DNA of 64,000 bases from Paracoccus aerodenitrificans (lineage in GTDB: Bacteria; Pseudomonadota; Alphaproteobacteria; Rhodobacterales; Rhodobacteraceae), in NCBI RefSeq assembly GCF_027913215.1, contig NZ_CP115784.1, positions 62,001 through 126,000 on the forward strand, written 5' to 3'. Position numbers and translations under genes: made by a program. This document shows, in pieces, positions 38,967-48,246 of the stretch (within the stretch, counting starts at the first letter, position 1; every line of letters starts with the position of its first letter). Below the pieces are notes generated by a model, which was not told where the DNA came from, searched no databases, and saw only the letters and a program-made list of their open reading frames with translations.

Positions 38967-39798
38967 GAACAAACCCTGCATTATCTGCGTGGCCATTACC
39001 GGGTCGCTTCCCACCAAGGAAAACAACCCGGCGGTGCCGATCACCGTGGCCGAGCAGATCGAATCCACCCAGGAAGCCTTCGAGGCCGGCGCCACCATCG
39101 CGCATTGCCATGTGCGCGACGATGAGGGCAAACCGACCAGCGATCCCGAGCGCTTCGCCGCGCTGAAAGAGGGGCTGGAAAAGCACTGCCCCGGCATGAT
39201 CGTGCAGCTTTCGACGGGTGGACGGTCCGGTGCAGGGAATGCGAGGGGCGGCATGCTGCCCCTTGCGCCCGACATGGCCTCTCTGTCGGTCGGGTCGAAT
39301 AATTTTCCGACGCGCGTCTATGAGAACCCGCCGGATCTTGTGGACTGGCTGGCAGCCGAGATGCTGAAATACGATGTGAAGCCGGAAATCGAGGCTTTCG
39401 ATCTGTCGCATATTCATCAGGCGAAGAAGATGGCCGATGACGGGCGGCTCAAGGGCACGCCCTATGTGCAGTTCGTCATGGGCGTGAAGAACGCCATGCC
39501 GGTCGATCGCGACGTGTTCGATTATTATATCAGGACGGTACAGCGCCTGTTCGGCGAAGATGCGCCGTGGTGCGCCGCCGGGATCGGGCCGAACCAGATC
39601 GTGCTGAACGAGTGGGCGATTTCCTCGGGCGGTCATGCACGGACCGGGCTTGAGGATAATGTCCGCATCGACCGCGACACGCTGGCACCGTCGAATGCCG
39701 CTCTGGTGAAGCGGGCGGTTGAGCTGTGCGAGAAATACGAACGCCCGGTGGCAAACTATGCTCAGGCGCGGGAATTGCTGGGCCTGCGGGCGGCCTGA
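38959..39798 (+). CDS. BKACE-family beta-keto acid cleavage enzyme (DUF849), probably acting on 3-oxoadipate
   Basis: BKACE enzymes condense a beta-keto acid with acetyl-CoA and split the product into a CoA thioester and acetoacetate. The 279-residue protein has the zinc motif HCHVRD (H49, H51), STGGRSG and the late GPNQIVLNEW with a catalytic-type Glu. ATG 38959 overlaps pcaG by eight bases and the stop overlaps pcaB by one. Placed inside an otherwise complete pca operon without pcaIJ or pcaF, it likely converts 3-oxoadipate and acetyl-CoA to succinyl-CoA and acetoacetate. The family is sure, the substrate is inferred. Confidence 0.88.
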   Translation: MSENKPCIICVAITGSLPTKENNPAVPITVAEQIESTQEAFEAGATIAHCHVRDDEGKPTSDPERFAALKEGLEKHCPGMIVQLSTGGRSGAGNARGGMLPLAPDMASLSVGSNNFPTRVYENPPDLVDWLAAEMLKYDVKPEIEAFDLSHIHQAKKMADDGRLKGTPYVQFVMGVKNAMPVDRDVFDYYIRTVQRLFGEDAPWCAAGIGPNQIVLNEWAISSGGHARTGLEDNVRIDRDTLAPSNAALVKRAVELCEKYERPVANYAQARELLGLRAA

Positions 39799-41099
39799 TG
39801 CGTCTCTACGCCGATCTGCTTGGCGATAGGGAAATCGCGGAGATGATGGGGGACACCGCCAGCATCGCCGCGATGCTTCATGCCGAGGCGGTGCTGGCAC
39901 AATCTCAGGCGCGGCTCGGCATCATCTCCGAGGCCGCCGCCACGGCTATTGCCGCTGCCGCCGAGGCGTTGAAACCGGATATCGCCGTTATCGCTGCTGG
40001 TGTGGCGGGTGCGGGGATCTCTGCGCAGCCGGTTATCAAGGCGTTGAAAGAGGCGGCGGGCGATCATGCCGCATGGGTGCATTTCGGCGCGACCTCGCAG
40101 GATATCGTCGATACCGGGCTGATGATCCAGCTTGCCGGGGTGATGCCGGTGCTGCGTGAGCGGCTGTCGGCCCTGTCGGGTGTTCTGGCCGGGAAAGCGG
40201 CGGAATATGCAGATCAGCCGATCCCTGCCCATACACGGTTTCAGGTTGCCGCGCCGACAACTCTGGGGGCACGGATCGCCACCTGGTATGCGCCGCTGTG
40301 TCGTCAGACGGAACGTCTTGAGGAGATGCTGCCGCGCCTGCTGAATGTCTCGCTTTACGGTGCGGTGGGGACCTCTGCCGCGCTTGACCCGAAAGCCTCG
40401 GATCTGCGCCGCGCGATGGCGGCTGAGCTGGAACTGGGCGCACCGGAGATTCCCTGGCACAGCACGCGCGATATGATTGCCGAACTTGGCGGCTGGCTGT
40501 CCCTGCTGACCGGATCTCTTGGCAAGATGGGGGCCGATCTGGTCCTGATGTCGCAATCCGAGCTTGGGCAGGTCTCGGCAGGGACCGGAGGCGGTTCCTC
40601 GACCATGCCGCAGAAATCCAACCCGGTCGCCGCTGAAACGCTGGTGACTCTGGCGCGGCTGAATGCTGGTGATCTTGGCAGTCTGCATCAGGCGCTGATC
40701 CATGCGAATGAGCGCGACGGTACTGCGCTTGGTATCGAGTGGTCGCTGCTTCCCGCCATGCTGGAACGCGCCGGGGCCAGTCTGCGGATTGCGCGGGATC
40801 TGGCGGCTTCGCTGCGGGCGCAGCCGGACCGGATCGCCGAGGCATTCGCGGCGGATCGGGGAATGATGATGGCCGAGGCCGCCGGATTTCTGCTGACACA
40901 GGATATGCCCCGGCCCGAGGCGCTGAAAATCGTCGGCAAGGCGTTGACGGCGATGCAATCCGATCAGACGATGACGCTGGCAGATGCGTTATCCGGTCTT
41001 GTGCCCGGCAGGGACTGGGCCGGAATTCTGGCACCTGAGAATAATCTGGGTGATGCTGCAAGCATAGCAATGCAATTTGACAATAAACGGGAGAGGTAA
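39798..41099 (+). CDS. pcaB: 3-carboxy-cis,cis-muconate cycloisomerase
   Basis: PcaB lactonises 3-carboxymuconate to 4-carboxymuconolactone. The 433-residue protein belongs to the fumarase/aspartase superfamily with the signature GSSTMPQKSNPVAAE near residue 270, and HFGATSQDIVDTGL near 95. ATG 39798 overlaps the BKACE stop by one base; the longer frame from 39726 lies inside that gene. Length is close to bacterial PcaB. Confidence 0.95.
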   Translation: MRLYADLLGDREIAEMMGDTASIAAMLHAEAVLAQSQARLGIISEAAATAIAAAAEALKPDIAVIAAGVAGAGISAQPVIKALKEAAGDHAAWVHFGATSQDIVDTGLMIQLAGVMPVLRERLSALSGVLAGKAAEYADQPIPAHTRFQVAAPTTLGARIATWYAPLCRQTERLEEMLPRLLNVSLYGAVGTSAALDPKASDLRRAMAAELELGAPEIPWHSTRDMIAELGGWLSLLTGSLGKMGADLVLMSQSELGQVSAGTGGGSSTMPQKSNPVAAETLVTLARLNAGDLGSLHQALIHANERDGTALGIEWSLLPAMLERAGASLRIARDLAASLRAQPDRIAEAFAADRGMMMAEAAGFLLTQDMPRPEALKIVGKALTAMQSDQTMTLADALSGLVPGRDWAGILAPENNLGDAASIAMQFDNKRER

Positions 41100-41100
41100 A

Positions 41101-42162
41101 ATGAAACGCGTATTTCTGACGGCAACCGCCCTTGCAACACTGGCCGCACCGGCCTTTTCGCAAGAGGTCACGCTGAGGGTCCATCACTTCCTGTCGGCCG
41201 ATGCGCCGATGCATGCCGACGTATTGGCTCCGTGGGAGAAGATGGTCGAGGAAGCCTCGGGCGGGCGGATCGATGTGCAGCTTTATCCGTCGATGCAGCT
41301 TGGCGGCAAGCCGCCTCAGCTTTTCGATCAGGCGCGTGACGGGATTGTGGATATTTCCTGGACCCTGCTGGGATATACGCCGGGCCGCTTCCCGATTGCC
41401 GAAGTGTTCGAACTGCCCTTCATGTCCTCGACAGCGGTTGCGACGACCAATGCGCTGCAGGAATTTCAGGCGAAATATCTGGGCGAGGAACTGGGCGAAG
41501 TCCATCCGCTGCTGATCCATGCACCATCTGCCTATAAGTTCCACATGGCCGATACGCAGGTCGGCTCGCTGGAGGATCTCAGCGGTCTGAAGATCCGCGC
41601 TCCGTCCCGCGCGATGACCGACGGGCTGAATGCGCTTGGTGCGACGGCGGTCGGTATGCCGGTGCCGGAAGTGGCTCAGTCGCTGACGACCGGGGTGATC
41701 GACGGTGCCGTTATCCCGTGGGAGGTTGTCGGCTCGCTGCGTATCGAGGATGTGACCGAAGGCCATACCGAGCTGGGTGTCGAGAATGGCGGCATCGCGA
41801 ATTCGGTCATGGCTCTGGTGATGAACAAGGCGAAATATGAAGGCCTGCCGGGTGATCTGAAAAAGGTCATCGACGATAACTCCGGCGCTGCGCTGGCCGC
41901 GCTTGCGGGTGAGGCCTTCGATAATGCCGAACAGGCCGAGCGGCAGAAATATGTCGATAGCGGCGCTTCGATCACCGTCATTCCGGAAGCCGAGCTCGGT
42001 CCGTGGTACGAGGCCTCGCAGCCGGTTATCGACGCCTGGGTTCAGTCGATGAACGATGCGGGCCATGACGGGCAGGCGATGCTGGACGATGCCCGCGGCA
42101 TGCTGGCAGCCGCGAACGAGGCTGAAGGCACCGGCTCCGATACGCCAGCCGCAGCGCAGTAA
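41101..42162 (+). CDS. dctP: TRAP transporter solute-binding protein (DctP) of the pca operon
   Basis: The 353-residue protein has a signal peptide (KRVFLTATALATLAAPAFS) and the DctP fold motifs YPSMQLGGKPPQLFDQARDG, PFMSS and LKIRAPSRAMTDGL. It starts one base after the pcaB stop, so it is part of the same transcript. 4-hydroxybenzoate or protocatechuate is the likely ligand. The C-terminus ends in a short Ala-rich tail (GSDTPAAAQ). Confidence 0.9.
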   Translation: MKRVFLTATALATLAAPAFSQEVTLRVHHFLSADAPMHADVLAPWEKMVEEASGGRIDVQLYPSMQLGGKPPQLFDQARDGIVDISWTLLGYTPGRFPIAEVFELPFMSSTAVATTNALQEFQAKYLGEELGEVHPLLIHAPSAYKFHMADTQVGSLEDLSGLKIRAPSRAMTDGLNALGATAVGMPVPEVAQSLTTGVIDGAVIPWEVVGSLRIEDVTEGHTELGVENGGIANSVMALVMNKAKYEGLPGDLKKVIDDNSGAALAALAGEAFDNAEQAERQKYVDSGASITVIPEAELGPWYEASQPVIDAWVQSMNDAGHDGQAMLDDARGMLAAANEAEGTGSDTPAAAQ

Positions 42163-42192
42163 ACGCGGCAAGCTCGGGAAAGGGGGGCATCA

Positions 42193-42714
42193 ATGGCCGA
42201 GGCCGAACAGTTGAGCGAACATGCTCAGGACGTTGAACTGCCGGGATGGCTTTTGACCATATGCCGTTGGGTCGCCACATTTGGCGGGTTGGTGCTGATG
42301 GCGGTCATGCTGATGACCGTTGCCAGCGTGACGCGGCGCGGCGTCTTCGGCGCCCCCATTCCCGGAGATTACGAAATAGTCGAGATGGCCTCGGCCGTGG
42401 TGATTGCCTGTTTCCTGCCGTGGTGTCAGGCGACGGGCGGGAATGTTCTGGTGGATTTCTTCACCATGAAAGCCGGGCCGCGCGTGAATCACATGCTCGA
42501 AGCCTTCGGAGATCTGATCTATCTGCTGATCGGTGCGCTGCTGTTATGGCGGATGTGGTTCGGTGTAAGTGAGTTCCGCGGCTATGGAGAGCAGTCGATG
42601 GTGCTGGGTATCCCGATCTGGCCAAGCGCGGCGGTGATGCTGCCGGCATTCGCTTTGCTGATCGTGACCACCTTCTTCACCATGATGGGCCATCTGAAAG
42701 GAGCGCGGCAATGA
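42193..42714 (+). CDS. dctQ: TRAP transporter small permease (DctQ) of the pca operon
   Basis: The 173-residue protein has four helices and the motif IPGDYEIVEMASAVVIACFLPW near residues 55-77. It starts 30 bases after dctP with GGGGGG as ribosome-binding site and overlaps dctM by four bases. Confidence 0.9.
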   Translation: MAEAEQLSEHAQDVELPGWLLTICRWVATFGGLVLMAVMLMTVASVTRRGVFGAPIPGDYEIVEMASAVVIACFLPWCQATGGNVLVDFFTMKAGPRVNHMLEAFGDLIYLLIGALLLWRMWFGVSEFRGYGEQSMVLGIPIWPSAAVMLPAFALLIVTTFFTMMGHLKGARQ

Positions 42715-44030
42715 CCGGAATAGCAGCCGGACTGGCGGGATTCGCGGCGCTTCTGGCGCTGATGGCGGTCAGGGTGCCGATTGCCGTCGCGATGCTGGCG
42801 ACCGGGATCACCGGATACTGGCTGGTCAACGGCACGGTGCCTCTGCTGGCCTATCTGAAGACCAATACTTATTACCAGTTCTCGACCTATTCCCTTTCGG
42901 TCATTCCGCTTTTCGTGCTGATGGGCGAGTTCGCTACCCATGCCGGGATGAGCCGGGCGCTGTACCGTGCCGCCGCCGCCTTTCTGGGGCAGCGCCGGGG
43001 CGGTCTGGCAATGGCGACGATTGGCGGCAGCGCGGCGTTCGGGGCGATCTGCGGATCGTCTCTGGCGACGGCTGCCACGATGGGGCAGGTGGCACTGCCC
43101 GAGATGCGGCGCTATGGCTATTCCGGTGCGCTCTCGACGGGTTCGGTTGCGGCGGGGGGAACTCTGGGCATTCTGATCCCGCCATCGGTCATTCTGGTGC
43201 TCTATGCGCTGATGACCGAACAGAGCATCGCCAAGATGTTCGTTGCGGCGATGATCCCCGGTATTATCGCGGCGCTTGGCTATATGCTGGCGATTGCGTG
43301 GTTCGTGCGCCGCCATCCCGAGGCGGGTCCGGCGGCGGAAAAAGCCACCCGCGCCGAGAAGCTGACAGCGATCCGTGAGACATGGTCCATCGCGCTGATC
43401 TTCCTTCTGGTCATCGTCGGCATGTATCGCGGCTGGTTCACCCCGACCGAGGCCGCCGCAATCGGTGCTTTCGGCACATTCGTTCTGGCGGTGCTGCATG
43501 GCGGGCTGCGGTGGAACGGGCTTGTCGCCTGTCTTCAGGGCACCGCGCGGACCAGTGCGATGATCTTCCTGATCATGCTGGGGGCCGAGATGTTCAACGC
43601 CTTCCTGTCAGCCACGCAGACCCCGATGCTGGCGGCGCAGGCCATTGTCGATAGCGGTCTTTCTCCGATGCTGGTGCTGCTGGCGATCCTGTTCCTGTAT
43701 CTGCTGATGGGCTGCGTCATGGATTCCATGTCCATGCTGCTGCTGACCGTTCCGATCTTCTATCCGATCATCGCGGGGCTGGATTTCGGCATGGGCCGCG
43801 AGGATACGCTGATCTGGTTCGGCATCCTTGCCGTTGTGGTCGTCGAGGTCGGGCTGATTACGCCTCCGGTCGGGATGAATGTTTTCGTCATCAACGGGAT
43901 GGCCAAGGATGTCCCGATGGTCGAAAGCTTTCGCGGCGTCCTGCCTTTCCTGATCAGCGATATCATCCGTATCGGATTGCTGATCCTTATCCCCGGAATC
44001 TCGTTATTCCTCGTCCGCATCCTGAGTTAG
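42711..44030 (+). CDS. dctM: TRAP transporter large permease (DctM) of the pca operon
   Basis: The 439-residue protein has about 12-13 helices with FVLMGEFATHAGMSR, GGTLGILIPPSVILVLYALM, WFTPTEAAAIGAFG and LITPPVGMNVFVIN. The sequence differs clearly from the DctM at 31676, so the two importers are not a recent duplication. The TauE-like gene follows after 12 bases. Confidence 0.92.
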   Translation: MTGIAAGLAGFAALLALMAVRVPIAVAMLATGITGYWLVNGTVPLLAYLKTNTYYQFSTYSLSVIPLFVLMGEFATHAGMSRALYRAAAAFLGQRRGGLAMATIGGSAAFGAICGSSLATAATMGQVALPEMRRYGYSGALSTGSVAAGGTLGILIPPSVILVLYALMTEQSIAKMFVAAMIPGIIAALGYMLAIAWFVRRHPEAGPAAEKATRAEKLTAIRETWSIALIFLLVIVGMYRGWFTPTEAAAIGAFGTFVLAVLHGGLRWNGLVACLQGTARTSAMIFLIMLGAEMFNAFLSATQTPMLAAQAIVDSGLSPMLVLLAILFLYLLMGCVMDSMSMLLLTVPIFYPIIAGLDFGMGREDTLIWFGILAVVVVEVGLITPPVGMNVFVINGMAKDVPMVESFRGVLPFLISDIIRIGLLILIPGISLFLVRILS

Positions 44031-44042
44031 AGATTTCGGCAG

Positions 44043-44786
44043 ATGTTTGCGTTCATCGTCACCATGATCGCCTTCCTTTTCGGAGGCATCCTGAAAGGTG
44101 CAATCGGGGCGGGGACGCCGGTGATCGTCATTCCGATCATCTCGATCTTTTTCGGCGTTCCCCACGCGGTTGCGACCTTTGCCCTGCCGGCTCTGGCCTC
44201 GAATATCTGGCAGGGCTGGCAGTATCGCGATGCGCTCGCCGATAAGGGCTTCATCCTTCGGCTGGCGGGATCTGCCGGGGTGGGGGCGCTGATCGGGACG
44301 TTCATACTGGCCTCGCTGCCGCATGAGATCCTGTCGCTGATCGTCGGGCTTCTGGCGCTGTCCTATGTCGGGGTCAGGCTGCTTAAGCCCGACTGGAGCC
44401 TTGAATACGGGTTTGCGCGGCGCATTGCCGTACCTGTGGGGCTTGTCGCGGGCATTCTTCAGGGCGCGGCGGGGATCTCTGCCCCGGTCTCGGTGCCATT
44501 TCTTCATGCGCTTCATTTGTCGCGCGAACGTTTCATCGCGACGCTGTCGATCCAGTTCATTGCGATGTCGGTCGTCCAGTTGCCCTCGCTGATCGGCGTG
44601 GGGGTGATGGACTGGCAGGTTTTCCTGCTGAGCATCGTGGCCTGTATCCCGCTGTTTCTGGCGATGCCGATCGGGGCGGGGTTGGTGAAGCGCTTTGGTG
44701 TGAAACTGTTTGACCGGCTGATCATGGCGATGCTGTTCATCATCGCCGTGAGGCTGATCTTCGAGGCGCTGTCTGGTCTTTCCTGA
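44043..44786 (+). CDS. TauE/SafE family permease
   Basis: The 247-residue protein has about seven to eight helices and the family pattern GGILKGAIGAGTPVIVIPII near the start, with the repeat half GILQGAAGISAPVSVPF near residue 140. TauE/SafE proteins move sulfonates, sulfite or organic anions. It closes the pca operon, where it could export or take up an aromatic acid; that is an inference. It converges on kduD, 54 bases away. Confidence 0.82.
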   Translation: MFAFIVTMIAFLFGGILKGAIGAGTPVIVIPIISIFFGVPHAVATFALPALASNIWQGWQYRDALADKGFILRLAGSAGVGALIGTFILASLPHEILSLIVGLLALSYVGVRLLKPDWSLEYGFARRIAVPVGLVAGILQGAAGISAPVSVPFLHALHLSRERFIATLSIQFIAMSVVQLPSLIGVGVMDWQVFLLSIVACIPLFLAMPIGAGLVKRFGVKLFDRLIMAMLFIIAVRLIFEALSGLS

Positions 44787-44840
44787 GGTCAGGCCGACGG
44801 CACTGAAAATGCCCTGCTGCACAGCGAATATTGCGGCGCT

Positions 44841-45569
44841 CTATCGTGCAAGCCAGCCGCCATCCACATTCAGTACCGCGCCGTTGATATAATCCGAGGC
44901 TGGTGCGGCGAGGAACACCGCGCTTTGGGCGATATCTTCGGGTCTGCCCCAACGTCCCGCCGGAATCCGGTCGAGAATGGCTTTCGAGCGGTCGGGATCG
45001 GCGCGGAGGGCCTTTGTATTATTAGTTTCTATATAGCCGGGCGCGATGGCGTTCACGTTCAGCCCCTGCGCCGCCCACTCATTCGCCATCAGCTTTGTCA
45101 GCCCGGCAACGCCATGTTTGCTGGCCGTATAGGACGGAACGCGGATGCCGCCCTGAAAGGACAGAAGCGAGGCGATGTTGATGATCTTGCCCCGCCCGCG
45201 CGGCAAGGCTTCCCGAGAAAACGCCTGACAGGTGAAGAACAGCGCCTTCAGATTCACGTCGATCACATCGTCCCAGTCGGCTTCCGAGAAATCGACGGCG
45301 TCCTCGCGGCGGATGATCCCGGCATTATTGACAAGGATGTCGATGCGGGTTTCTGCAAACACATCACGCGCGGCCATCGGATCGGCGAAATCCAGATGCA
45401 TGGCCCGCCCCTTGCCGCCCATCATCGACAGGGTTTCATCACAATCGCTGCGGCCTGCGGCGATCACGTCGGCACCGGCCTGCGCCATCGCCACGGCAAT
45501 GGCCTGACCGATCCCGGTATTCGCGCCTGTGACAAGCGCGGTCTGTCCCTCAAGCGAAAACGGGTTCAC
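44841..45569 (-). CDS. kduD: 2-dehydro-3-deoxy-D-gluconate 5-dehydrogenase
   Basis: KduD interconverts 3-deoxy-D-glycero-2,5-hexodiulosonate and 2-keto-3-deoxygluconate with NAD(H). The 242-residue short-chain dehydrogenase has TGANTGIGQAIA (about 15-26), NNAGI and the YTASKHGVAGLTK catalytic Tyr/Lys. kduI lies directly upstream with a four-base overlap, which decides for KduD over other dehydrogenases. Confidence 0.9.
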   Translation of the reverse strand: MNPFSLEGQTALVTGANTGIGQAIAVAMAQAGADVIAAGRSDCDETLSMMGGKGRAMHLDFADPMAARDVFAETRIDILVNNAGIIRREDAVDFSEADWDDVIDVNLKALFFTCQAFSREALPRGRGKIINIASLLSFQGGIRVPSYTASKHGVAGLTKLMANEWAAQGLNVNAIAPGYIETNNTKALRADPDRSKAILDRIPAGRWGRPEDIAQSAVFLAAPASDYINGAVLNVDGGWLAR

Positions 45570-46390
45570 CGCATATCCTCCGGCTGAACGAAATCCATAT
45601 CCGTATAATCGACATTGTCCCCGGCCATCGCCCAGATGAACGTATAACCCCCGATCCCCGCGCCGGAATGGATCGACCAGGTCGGCGAGATCACTGCCTG
45701 CTCATTCGCGACAAACAGATGCCGAGTCTCCTGCGGTTCGCCCATCAGATGCAGCACACGCGATTCCGGCTCCATTCCGTGATACAGATAGGCCTCCATC
45801 CGGCGGTCGTGATAATGGCTGGGAATGGTGTTCCAGACAGAGCCGTCCTCAAGCGTGGTATAGCCGAGGACAAGCTGACAGCTTTCCATGACCAGAGGGT
45901 GAATGAACTGGCGGATAGTGCGCTTGTTGCTGGTCTCGACCGCGCCCAGTCTGACCTCTTTCGCGTCCTGAACGGTCACCAGACGGCAGGGCAGCGTACG
46001 ATGCGCCGGGGCCGAGGTGATGTAGAACCGGCCATGTCCGGAGAAATTCACCGCTCCGGAGCCCATGCCCAGATACAGCACATCGCCCCTGTTCATCTCC
46101 CATGACTGGCCCGCAGCCTCGACCGTGCCTGCGTCCCCGATATTGACGATGCCCATCTCACGGCGTTCCAGAAACGTCTCGGTTCTGGTTTCCTCGATCC
46201 TGTCCAGCGTCAGCGTCTTGCCTGCCGGGACCGCCGCACCAAGGGTGAACCTGTCGTAATGGGTATAGATCAGGCGGATCTCTCCATCGGCGAAAAGACC
46301 CTCGGCCAGAAAATGACGGCGGAGCGTTTCGGTATCCATCGTTCTGGCATGTTCGGGATGGATGGCGTGGCGGGTTTCGACATGAGGCAT
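45566..46390 (-). CDS. kduI: 5-dehydro-4-deoxy-D-glucuronate isomerase
   Basis: KduI isomerises the unsaturated uronate monomer released by pectin or glycosaminoglycan lyases. The start at 46390 has GGAAAGGAG upstream; the frame to 46450 has no such support. The 274-residue cupin begins VETRHAIHPEHARTMDTETL and has NTIPSHYHDRRMEAYLY with the zinc ligands. kduD follows. No lyase gene is in the window. Confidence 0.94.
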   Translation of the reverse strand: MPHVETRHAIHPEHARTMDTETLRRHFLAEGLFADGEIRLIYTHYDRFTLGAAVPAGKTLTLDRIEETRTETFLERREMGIVNIGDAGTVEAAGQSWEMNRGDVLYLGMGSGAVNFSGHGRFYITSAPAHRTLPCRLVTVQDAKEVRLGAVETSNKRTIRQFIHPLVMESCQLVLGYTTLEDGSVWNTIPSHYHDRRMEAYLYHGMEPESRVLHLMGEPQETRHLFVANEQAVISPTWSIHSGAGIGGYTFIWAMAGDNVDYTDMDFVQPEDMR

Positions 46391-46460
46391 GAAAACTCCT
46401 TTCCCAGAAAATCTTCGCGGCGCGGGCAGATGCGTGTTCGGATATGCCATGCGTAACCTG

Positions 46461-46488
46461 CCCGGAATTGCCTTTCAATTCTTCCGGG
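46461..46488. promoter_or_regulatory. Inverted repeat in the kduI/kinase divergent gap
   Basis: CCCGGAATTG (46461-46470) faces CAATTCTTCCGGG (46476-46488) across CCTTT; the arms pair fully except for three extra bases in the right arm. It lies midway between the divergent genes, where an operator for a uronate regulator would be expected. No regulator gene is adjacent. Confidence 0.4.
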
Positions 46489-46559
46489 CTTCATGATGAT
46501 ACGTTGCGGGACGGCGGGGCAAAACAGACGCGCGTCGGCCTGTCGGGAATGCGGTGAGG

Positions 46560-47471
46560 ATGATGGCGAACCATATTCTGTCAATCGGCGAGGCGATGAT
46601 TGAGCTGTCGCAGCCCGGAGGAAACGGACTCTGGCAGCTTGGCATCGCAGGCGATACGTTGAATACGGCGTGGTATCTGCGCCGCCTGCTGCCAGCGGAT
46701 CGGCGCGTCGATTACTTTACCCGCGTGGGAACCGGCGAGTTTTCGCGCCGGATGACCGATTTCCTGCGTTCCGAAGGGATTGGCACAGGATTTGTGGGAC
46801 GCGATCCCGAACGTGAGATCGGTCTTTACGCGATCTCGCTTGAGAACGGAGAGCGCAGTTTTTCCTATTGGCGGGACAACTCGGCAGCGCGGTGGCTTGC
46901 GGATGATCCCGAGACGCTGAGGGCGGCGCTTGCGGGATGCGCGATTGCGTATTTCTCGGGGATCACACTGGCGATTTTGTCGGATCAGGGGCGCAAAACG
47001 CTGCTGGAGGCACTGGCTGTCGCGCGGAAGCAGGGCAGCCGGATCGTGTTTGATACCAATCTCCGGCCGCGGCTATGGCCGGATATCGACACGATGCGCC
47101 AATATGTGCAGCAGGCGGCGAGCCATGCCGATCTGATCCTGCCAAGCTTCGATGATGAGCGGGAATTCTTCGGGGATAGCGACCCCGAGACGACGCTGGC
47201 GCGATATCTGCGTCTCGGCGCAAAGCAGGTCATCGTCAAGGCTGGCGGCGCTGCGGTGCATTTCGCAGGTGCTGAGGACAGTGGGGTCGTCGGCGATCTG
47301 CCGCGTGACCGGCCCGTCGATACCACCGCTGCCGGAGACAGTTTCAATGCCGGTTATCTGGCCGCCCGGATCAGGGGAGAGACTGTTCCTGACGCCATCC
47401 GCAGCGCCCACGTGCTGAGCCGGAAGGTGATCGGTCACAGCGGTGCTCTGGTGTGGGAGGCGGTGATTTAG
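46560..47471 (+). CDS. kdgK: PfkB-family sugar kinase, likely 2-keto-3-deoxygluconate kinase
   Basis: KdgK phosphorylates KDG, the KduD product, to KDPG for the Entner-Doudoroff aldolase. The 303-residue protein has ILSIGEAMIELSQPG, FDTNLRPRLWPD and the late catalytic DTTAAGDSFNAGYLAARI. Start codons at 46554 (GTG), 46560 and 46563 (ATG) are all possible; GTGAGG sits too close to decide. It is divergent from kduI by 169 bases. The KDPG aldolase is not in the window. Confidence 0.85.
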   Translation: MMANHILSIGEAMIELSQPGGNGLWQLGIAGDTLNTAWYLRRLLPADRRVDYFTRVGTGEFSRRMTDFLRSEGIGTGFVGRDPEREIGLYAISLENGERSFSYWRDNSAARWLADDPETLRAALAGCAIAYFSGITLAILSDQGRKTLLEALAVARKQGSRIVFDTNLRPRLWPDIDTMRQYVQQAASHADLILPSFDDEREFFGDSDPETTLARYLRLGAKQVIVKAGGAAVHFAGAEDSGVVGDLPRDRPVDTTAAGDSFNAGYLAARIRGETVPDAIRSAHVLSRKVIGHSGALVWEAVI

Positions 47472-47506
47472 CCGAAAACCTGTGCCGGGTTCGGCATCGT
47501 CCGATC

Positions 47507-48094
47507 TCAGCGGTCCTGCATTCCTTTTCCTTCAAGGATTTTCTGCGTGGCCTTGTCGATCCGGGAAACCCGTGTCGCCGATTGTTTCGCGCCGGAAAAA
47601 TGCAGCACCCAGCCACGGCGGCGGCCAGGAGTCAGACCCTCGAACGCAAGGCGGAAATCGGGGTTTTCGTCCAGCCTGGCCTGTAATTCCTCGGGATAGG
47701 CGAGATCGTCCTTCGGCATCTCGACCTTTGCGCCGGATTGTTCGATCGCGATGGCCTCGGCAAGATAGGCGGTGATCACCGGGCGCATCTTGTCGATCTG
47801 GGACAGGCTGGTGAAGTTCAGCATCCGCGAAGAGCGCGAGTTTTCGCCGGGAGCCTCCAGAACCCGTTCGGGGTCGGTCAGCAGAACGCCCTTGAAAAAG
47901 CCGAGCGCGGCCCGGTCCTTGAAGCCCCAGATAATCGCGATATTGCCGCCATCATGGGTATAGACCGGAGAGGACCATTTGAAATCCTCGGTTAGATCGC
48001 AGCTTCTGAGGATATCGCGAAGGGCAAGCAATTCCTCTTTCCAGCTATCGAGGCGTGAGAAAAACGCATCTGCTCTGACCTGTGCACTGACCAC
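47507..48094 (-). CDS. YdeI/DUF1801-like protein
   Basis: The start is a GTG at 48094: it has AAGGAG seven bases upstream, while the ATG at 48121 has nothing. The 195-residue protein has an N-terminal DUF1801-like fold (KWSSPVYTHDGGNIAIIWGFKDRA) and a C-terminal part ending GRRRGWVLHFSGAKQSATRVSRI, as in the YdeI/OmpD-associated family. E. coli-type relatives are linked to cell-envelope stress; the real function is unknown. Confidence 0.8.
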   Translation of the reverse strand: MVSAQVRADAFFSRLDSWKEELLALRDILRSCDLTEDFKWSSPVYTHDGGNIAIIWGFKDRAALGFFKGVLLTDPERVLEAPGENSRSSRMLNFTSLSQIDKMRPVITAYLAEAIAIEQSGAKVEMPKDDLAYPEELQARLDENPDFRLAFEGLTPGRRRGWVLHFSGAKQSATRVSRIDKATQKILEGKGMQDR

Positions 48095-48246
48095 GCGATA
48101 TCTCCTTGCTGTCAGGGGCAATATGGAGGCGTCTCGGAGGCCTTGTCCATTGGCGGACGGGCCTCATCTGCGGTGACCTGACCGTGCAGGGCAGCGTGAT
48201 TTGTCCGGTTGCCGTGGAAATAATCCGCAAATATGTAGGTTTTCGG

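Noticed and set aside
40036..42171. 711-residue minus-strand open frame opposite pcaB and dctP
   Set aside because: It spans two real genes and their junction on the opposite strand and shows no recognisable domain.
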